A stretch of DNA of 10,248 nt. Origin: Burkholderiales bacterium UBA2647. GTDB taxonomy: Bacteria; Pseudomonadota; Gammaproteobacteria; Burkholderiales; Burkholderiaceae_E. Each line of letters opens with the position of its first letter. Position 1 is the first letter of the stretch. Below are positions 6,306 through 10,248 of the stretch, piece by piece. The position numbers and the translations under genes are program-made. The notes under the pieces were generated by a model that had not been told where the DNA came from, ran no database searches, and worked only from the letters and a program-made list of their open reading frames with translations. The DNA lies in assembly GCA_002359635.1 (NCBI GenBank), contig DENJ01000008.1, forward strand, positions 30,923 to 41,170. The letters are read 5' to 3'.

Positions 6306-7730
6306 ATGCTTGAAAACCTAACCCAACGACTTGCCAAGGTTGTCAAAACCATCCGGGGTGAGGCAAGGCTGACCGAGTCCAATACCCAGGAGATGTTGCG
6401 TGAAATCCGGCTTGCCCTGCTTGAGGCCGATGTCGCTTTGAGCGTGGTGCGCGACTTCATCGCCACCGTGAAAGCGCGCGCGATGGGCCAGGAGGTCATG
6501 GCAAGCCTCACCCCGGGGCAAGCGCTCGTTGGCGTGGTACACGAGGCCTTGGTTGAATTGATGGGTGGCAAAGGCGATGCAGCCAGACTGAATCTCGCAA
6601 CCCAGCCACCGGCTGTGATTTTGCTCGCAGGCTTGCAAGGAGCGGGGAAAACGACCACCGCCGGCAAGCTCGCCAAGTGGTTGGCAGAACAACAAAAGAA
6701 AAAAGTCCTCACCGTGTCTTGTGATGTTTACAGGCCCGCTGCGATTGAGCAGTTACGTGTGGTGAGTGAGCAAGTGGGCGCTGACTATTTCCCTTCGCTC
6801 GCCACGCAAAAGCCTGCGGAGATCGCACAAAACGCGCTGCAATGGGCTCGCACTCATTTCCATGACGTTCTTATCGTTGATACAGCAGGACGTCTTGGCA
6901 TCGATGAAGCCATGATGGCTGAAATCAGTCAACTGCATCAGCAACTGAAACCGATCGAAACGCTTTTCGTCGTCGACGCCATGCAAGGCCAGGACGCGGT
7001 CAATACCGCCAAGGCCTTCGGTCAGGCCCTTGAACTCACGGGCGTGATTCTCACCAAACTCGACGGCGACTCGCGTGGCGGGGCGGCCCTATCGGTGAAA
7101 GCAGTTACCGGGCGGCCGATCAAATTTGTGGGGATCAGCGAAAAACCCGATGGTCTGCAGGCCTTTGATGCCGAGCGCATGTCCAATCGCGTGCTGGGCA
7201 TGGGTGACATCGTCGCGCTTGTTGAGCAGGCCCGTGCCGCCATTGATGAAGATAGCGCCAAGGCTTTGGCCGATAAGCTCAAATCAGGTGCCCGCTTTGA
7301 TCTGGAGGACTACCTGGGTCAACTCATGCAGATGCGCAAAATGGGTGGGCTCTCGACCATGCTTGATAAACTGCCCGCTGCGATGCAGGCGGCAGCCGGC
7401 AAGGCCGATATGAATAAGGCCGAACGCGAGCTCAAACGTACGCAAGGCATTATCCACGCGATGACGCCATCCGAACGGGCCAAGCCCGATCTGATTAAGG
7501 CCTCGCGCAAGCGAAGAATCGCAGCCGGGGCGGGGGTACAGGTCCAGGAGGTCAACCGCATGCTTGCCCAATTTGAGCAAATGCAAGGCATGATGAAAAA
7601 AATGCAAAAGGGTGGCATGGCCAAGCTGATGCGCAGCCTGGGTGGGATGGGAAAACCGGGCATGCCCGGGGGTATGGGCGGCGGGATGCCCATGCCGCCT
7701 CATGGCGGGTTCGGAAAACGGACGCGCTAA
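6306..7730 (+). CDS. ffh: Signal recognition particle GTPase
   Basis: This 474-residue protein is the SRP54 homologue. It binds signal sequences on nascent chains with 4.5S RNA and docks with FtsY to deliver ribosomes to the membrane. The N domain spans about 1-95 and includes the LLEADVAL motif at 38-45. The G domain has its P-loop GLQGAGKT at 109-116, DVYRPAAIEQL at 140-150, DTAGRL at 192-197 and TKLDGDSRGG at 250-259. The methionine-rich M domain runs from about 305 to the end, with the RNA-binding helix ASRKRRIAAGAG at 399-410 and a Gly/Met/Pro-rich tail. Length and motifs are normal. The Shine-Dalgarno is weak (AAGG about 12 nt upstream), but the ATG fits the family start MLENLTQRL. It converges on proS with a 31-nt gap and no obvious terminator. 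Confidence 0.98.
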   Translation: MLENLTQRLAKVVKTIRGEARLTESNTQEMLREIRLALLEADVALSVVRDFIATVKARAMGQEVMASLTPGQALVGVVHEALVELMGGKGDAARLNLATQPPAVILLAGLQGAGKTTTAGKLAKWLAEQQKKKVLTVSCDVYRPAAIEQLRVVSEQVGADYFPSLATQKPAEIAQNALQWARTHFHDVLIVDTAGRLGIDEAMMAEISQLHQQLKPIETLFVVDAMQGQDAVNTAKAFGQALELTGVILTKLDGDSRGGAALSVKAVTGRPIKFVGISEKPDGLQAFDAERMSNRVLGMGDIVALVEQARAAIDEDSAKALADKLKSGARFDLEDYLGQLMQMRKMGGLSTMLDKLPAAMQAAAGKADMNKAERELKRTQGIIHAMTPSERAKPDLIKASRKRRIAAGAGVQVQEVNRMLAQFEQMQGMMKKMQKGGMAKLMRSLGGMGKPGMPGGMGGGMPMPPHGGFGKRTR

Positions 7731-7761
7731 TCAACAGGGCGGTTAATCGGGGCGCGCTGCC

Positions 7762-9498
7762 TTAAGCACAGCATCGCTGCTTTAAAATCTCTAACAAGTC
7801 TTGGGTTGAGAAAAGCTCGGTTTGCATGCCACGCCTTGCCGTGAGTTCAAGCTGGCCCTGGGCAAGCCCACGATCACCAATCGTGACCCGCCAGGGCACG
7901 CCAATCAATTCCCAGTCGGCAAACATCACGCCGGGTCGAAGATCGCGATCATCGAGCACCACATCAAGGCCCACCTTGCGCAAGGCCTGGTAGAGGTTTT
8001 CGCTGGCAGATCGAACCGCCTCGGATTTGGCCCAGCCAAGGGCCACAATGACCACGCTGAAAGGCGCGATGCTCGCTGGCCAGATCATGCCGCGTTCATC
8101 GTGGTTCTGTTCCACAGCAGCGCCGAGCAAACGGGTCACCCCGATGCCGTAACAGCCCATTTCCATGAGCTTTTTGCTGCCATCCTCGTCAACGAAATAA
8201 GCCTGCATCGGTTCGGCATAGCGGGTACCAAGATAAAACACATGGCCCACTTCAATCCCACGGCAAATCGACAAAAACCCTTTGCCATCCGGGGAGGGGT
8301 CACCTTCGCGCACATTTCGCAAATCGGCAACAAGGGGTTCAGCCAGGTCCCTACCCCAATTCACACCAGACAAATGGTATCCAGCCTTATTGGCGCCGCA
8401 GACAAAATCGCTCATGCTTGCGACCGTCTCGTCCACAACCAGTTTGACTGGGGCAACGGTTTGCACAGGCCCCAGATAGCCCGGTTCGCAACCGAAAGTG
8501 GCAAGAATCTCGGCTTCGTTTGCAAAACGAAAGCCCGACAAACCAGGTACTTTGCCGGCTTTCACTTCATTTAAGTCATGATCGCCGCGCACCAGCAGCA
8601 AATAAATATCAGCCTCAGCAGCACCTGAGGTGTCTTCGCGATCAACCGCAAGCACCAGGGACTTCACCGTCTTTTTGATATCTATGTTGAGATAAGCCGC
8701 CACGTCTTCGCAGCGCGATTTTCCCGGCGTTGCCACCGATTGCATCGGCTCGCTTGGCGCATCGCGTGCCGCAAGCAAAGGAAGTGCCCGAGCAAGCTCA
8801 ATATTGGCGGCGTAATCCGATTCGGGACAATAGGCGATCTGGTCTTCACCGGTATGCGCAATCACCTGAAACTCATGACTTGCCGAACCACCTATAGCAC
8901 CGGTATCGGCAGCAACAGCGCGAAAAGCAAGACCCATGCGCTCAAAGATTCGATGGTAGGCATCAAACATGCGCTGGTAGGACGCCAAAGCGGCTTGTTG
9001 GTCGCGGTCAAAGGAGTAACCGTCCTTCATGGTGAACTCGCGACCGCGCATCACGCCGTAACGTGGCCGACGCTCGTCGCGAAACTTGGTCTGAATGTGA
9101 TAAAAATTCTTTGGTAAATCCCTGTAGCTGCGCAGTTCAGCGCGGGCGATATCAGTGATGACCTCTTCTGAGGTCGGTTGGATGATGAAATCGCGATCGT
9201 GGCGGTCTTTGACCCGAAGCAGTTCGGGCCCGTATTTTTGCCAGCGTTGAGATTCCATCCACAGCTCGGCAGGTTGGACCAAAGGCATTAATAGTTCGAT
9301 GGCACCGGCCGCCTCCATTTCTTCACGGATGATCGCTTCAATTTTGCGAATCACCCGCAAACCCATCGGCATATAGTTATAAATACCCCCAGCAAGTTTG
9401 CGAATCATCCCGGCGCGGGTCATCAATTGATGGCTGATCACCTCGGCGTCCGCAGGCGCTTCGCGCAAGGTTGCGATATGGAATCGGCTAGCTTTCAT
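7762..9498 (-). CDS. proS: Prolyl-tRNA synthetase, bacterial type with editing domain
   Basis: This 578-residue class II synthetase charges tRNA-Pro with proline in the cytoplasm. The N-terminal catalytic part contains the QPTSEE loop (107-112), motif 2 around Phe139-Arg140-Asp141-Glu142 with RGREFTMKDGYSF to 163, and after a long insertion motif 3, GIGVTRLLGA (451-460). The insertion from about 223 to 405 is the INS domain, which in this family hydrolyses mischarged Ala-tRNA-Pro; its KKTVKSLVLAVD block is at 275-286. An anticodon-binding domain follows (about 477-575). It ends unusually, QRCCA, but length and motifs are otherwise standard. The start MKASRF is the usual family start; the ribosome binding site is weak (AGAG, about 9 nt upstream). 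It is divergent from rppH and convergent with ffh. Confidence 0.98.
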   Translation of the reverse strand: MKASRFHIATLREAPADAEVISHQLMTRAGMIRKLAGGIYNYMPMGLRVIRKIEAIIREEMEAAGAIELLMPLVQPAELWMESQRWQKYGPELLRVKDRHDRDFIIQPTSEEVITDIARAELRSYRDLPKNFYHIQTKFRDERRPRYGVMRGREFTMKDGYSFDRDQQAALASYQRMFDAYHRIFERMGLAFRAVAADTGAIGGSASHEFQVIAHTGEDQIAYCPESDYAANIELARALPLLAARDAPSEPMQSVATPGKSRCEDVAAYLNIDIKKTVKSLVLAVDREDTSGAAEADIYLLLVRGDHDLNEVKAGKVPGLSGFRFANEAEILATFGCEPGYLGPVQTVAPVKLVVDETVASMSDFVCGANKAGYHLSGVNWGRDLAEPLVADLRNVREGDPSPDGKGFLSICRGIEVGHVFYLGTRYAEPMQAYFVDEDGSKKLMEMGCYGIGVTRLLGAAVEQNHDERGMIWPASIAPFSVVIVALGWAKSEAVRSASENLYQALRKVGLDVVLDDRDLRPGVMFADWELIGVPWRVTIGDRGLAQGQLELTARRGMQTELFSTQDLLEILKQRCCA

Positions 9499-9553
9499 CG
9501 ATAAGCACTCTTTAAAAGGGGCAGCTACGACATCTGGCGACCGGGCAAGAAGC

Positions 9554-9576
9554 GAATATGAATAAGAAACATATTC
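9554..9576. repeat. Perfect 7-bp inverted repeat in the proS-rppH divergent region
   Basis: GAATATG (9554-9560) and CATATTC (9570-9576) are exact reverse complements separated by 9 nt, a 23-bp dyad of operator size. The right arm covers most of the predicted rppH -35 hexamer. No regulator is known to me for this exact sequence. Confidence 0.5.
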
Positions 9577-9600
9577 AGCCGTTCAGTCGATGGATATAAT
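9572..9600 (+). promoter_or_regulatory. Predicted rppH promoter
   Basis: A perfect TATAAT at 9595-9600 is preceded at 17 bp by TATTCA (9572-9577, 3/6 to TTGACA). The start is expected near 9607, giving a leader of about 26 nt. The strong -10 and short leader make this a likely promoter even though the -35 is poor. Confidence 0.6.
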
Positions 9601-9632
9601 GACTTGCATTCTAAGGGACAAGGCCAGTCGAC

Positions 9633-10220
9633 ATGCTGGACAAAGACGGCTACCGCCCCAACGTCGGCATCATCCTGCTGAACCGGCGTAATGAGGTATT
9701 TTGGGGCAAACGTATCCGCGAGCATTCGTGGCAATTTCCGCAGGGTGGCATCAAGCGGGGTGAATCGCCTGAACAAGCCATGTTTCGCGAACTCGAAGAG
9801 GAGGTCGGACTTCGGCCTGACCACGTCAAGATCATCGCGCGAACCCGCGATTGGCTTCGTTATGAAGTGCCCGATAACTGGGTGCGGCGCGAGTGGCGCG
9901 GCCACTATCGGGGTCAAAAACAGATCTGGTATTTGCTACGGCTGCTGGGCCGGGATAGCGATATCCAATTACGTGCCTCCCAGCATCCCGAGTTTGATGC
10001 CTGGCGTTGGAACCAATACTGGGTACCCTTGGACTCGGTCATTGAATTCAAACGCGATGTTTACCGGCTTGCCCTGACCGAACTTGCCCGGTACATACAG
10101 CGACGAAAAAATGCGGGCCAGCAGCCGCAAAAGCAAACCCATGAAGCGGGCGGGAGCATCGGCGAGGGCAAGGCCTCCACAGACGATGGCCAAACAACAC
10201 CGGAGGCGAGCAAAACTTAA
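9633..10220 (+). CDS. rppH: RNA 5' pyrophosphohydrolase (Nudix)
   Basis: A 195-residue Nudix hydrolase that removes pyrophosphate from the 5' end of primary transcripts, opening them to RNase E decay. The Nudix box is complete: Gly38, Glu44 and the REL-x-EE-x-GL block at 52-60, holding the metal-binding glutamates. RppH-type context is clear from the start MLDKDGYRPNVGIILLN, WQFPQGG (33-39), TRDWLRYEVP (71-80) and HPEFDAWRW further on. Residues after about 160 form a polar, low-complexity tail (QQPQKQTHE onward) that is variable in the family and probably disordered. The Shine-Dalgarno is weak (ACAAGG, 9 nt upstream), but the start matches the family exactly. It diverges from proS and has its own predicted promoter. 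The older name is nudH or ygdP. Confidence 0.96.
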   Translation: MLDKDGYRPNVGIILLNRRNEVFWGKRIREHSWQFPQGGIKRGESPEQAMFRELEEEVGLRPDHVKIIARTRDWLRYEVPDNWVRREWRGHYRGQKQIWYLLRLLGRDSDIQLRASQHPEFDAWRWNQYWVPLDSVIEFKRDVYRLALTELARYIQRRKNAGQQPQKQTHEAGGSIGEGKASTDDGQTTPEASKT

Positions 10221-10248
10221 GCTTGCAATGACCGGGCTCAAGTCGCCG

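Noticed and set aside
6306..7730. Gly/Met-rich tail of Ffh as a possible fusion or repeat expansion
   Set aside because: Short Gly/Met/Pro-rich C-termini are normal for SRP M domains.
7762..7783. Stem-like sequence after ffh (AAG..CAGC/GCTGCTT) as a terminator
   Set aside because: The pairing needs a 2-nt bulge, the stem is short and only three T follow. It also lies within the proS coding end.
9969..10241. 90-residue minus-strand frame at the right edge
   Set aside because: It is antisense to the rppH 3' half and lacks a ribosome binding site or recognisable family.

Overview
The window looks like ordinary core chromosome of a betaproteobacterium, most likely order Burkholderiales. This rests on recalled protein similarity: the NrdB, NrdA, ProS and RppH sequences carry the wording I know from Burkholderia and Bordetella relatives, the MLSWDE start of NrdB is characteristic, and a lysine/alanine-rich H1-like histone follows nrdB. 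Base composition is only moderately GC-rich by eye, lower than Burkholderia itself. I could not run a search, so the genus is open.

Layout from left to right. A partial H1-like histone gene (minus) runs off the left edge. It is preceded on the minus strand by nrdB and nrdA, which encode both subunits of a class Ia ribonucleotide reductase. Upstream of nrdA is a promoter carrying two NrdR-box-like sites exactly 31 bp apart centre to centre, one lying on the -10 element. Next comes a tightly packed minus-strand pair: a CcsA/YpjD-type multi-pass membrane protein followed 4 nt later by a small membrane-anchored zinc-ribbon protein of the PP0621 type. Diverging from that pair is ffh (plus), the SRP GTPase. 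ffh converges on proS (minus, prolyl-tRNA synthetase), and proS diverges from rppH (plus, RNA 5' pyrophosphohydrolase), which ends just before the right edge.

The genes cover deoxynucleotide supply (nrdAB), nucleoid packaging (histone), a membrane or cytochrome-related function (CcsA-like), co-translational membrane targeting (ffh), translation (proS) and mRNA turnover (rppH). Only nrdA-nrdB and the CcsA-like/PP0621 pair look like real transcriptional units; the rest is conserved neighbourhood. The ffh-CcsA-like divergence also exists in enterobacteria as ffh-ypjD.

I found no mobile element, CRISPR array, RNA gene, broken gene or accessory system, and nothing that I would call a previously undescribed system. 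The best signals are regulatory: the NrdR site pair, a perfect 10-bp inverted repeat between nrdA and nrdB, a perfect 7-bp dyad over the rppH -35 region, and a possible hairpin over the histone ribosome binding site.
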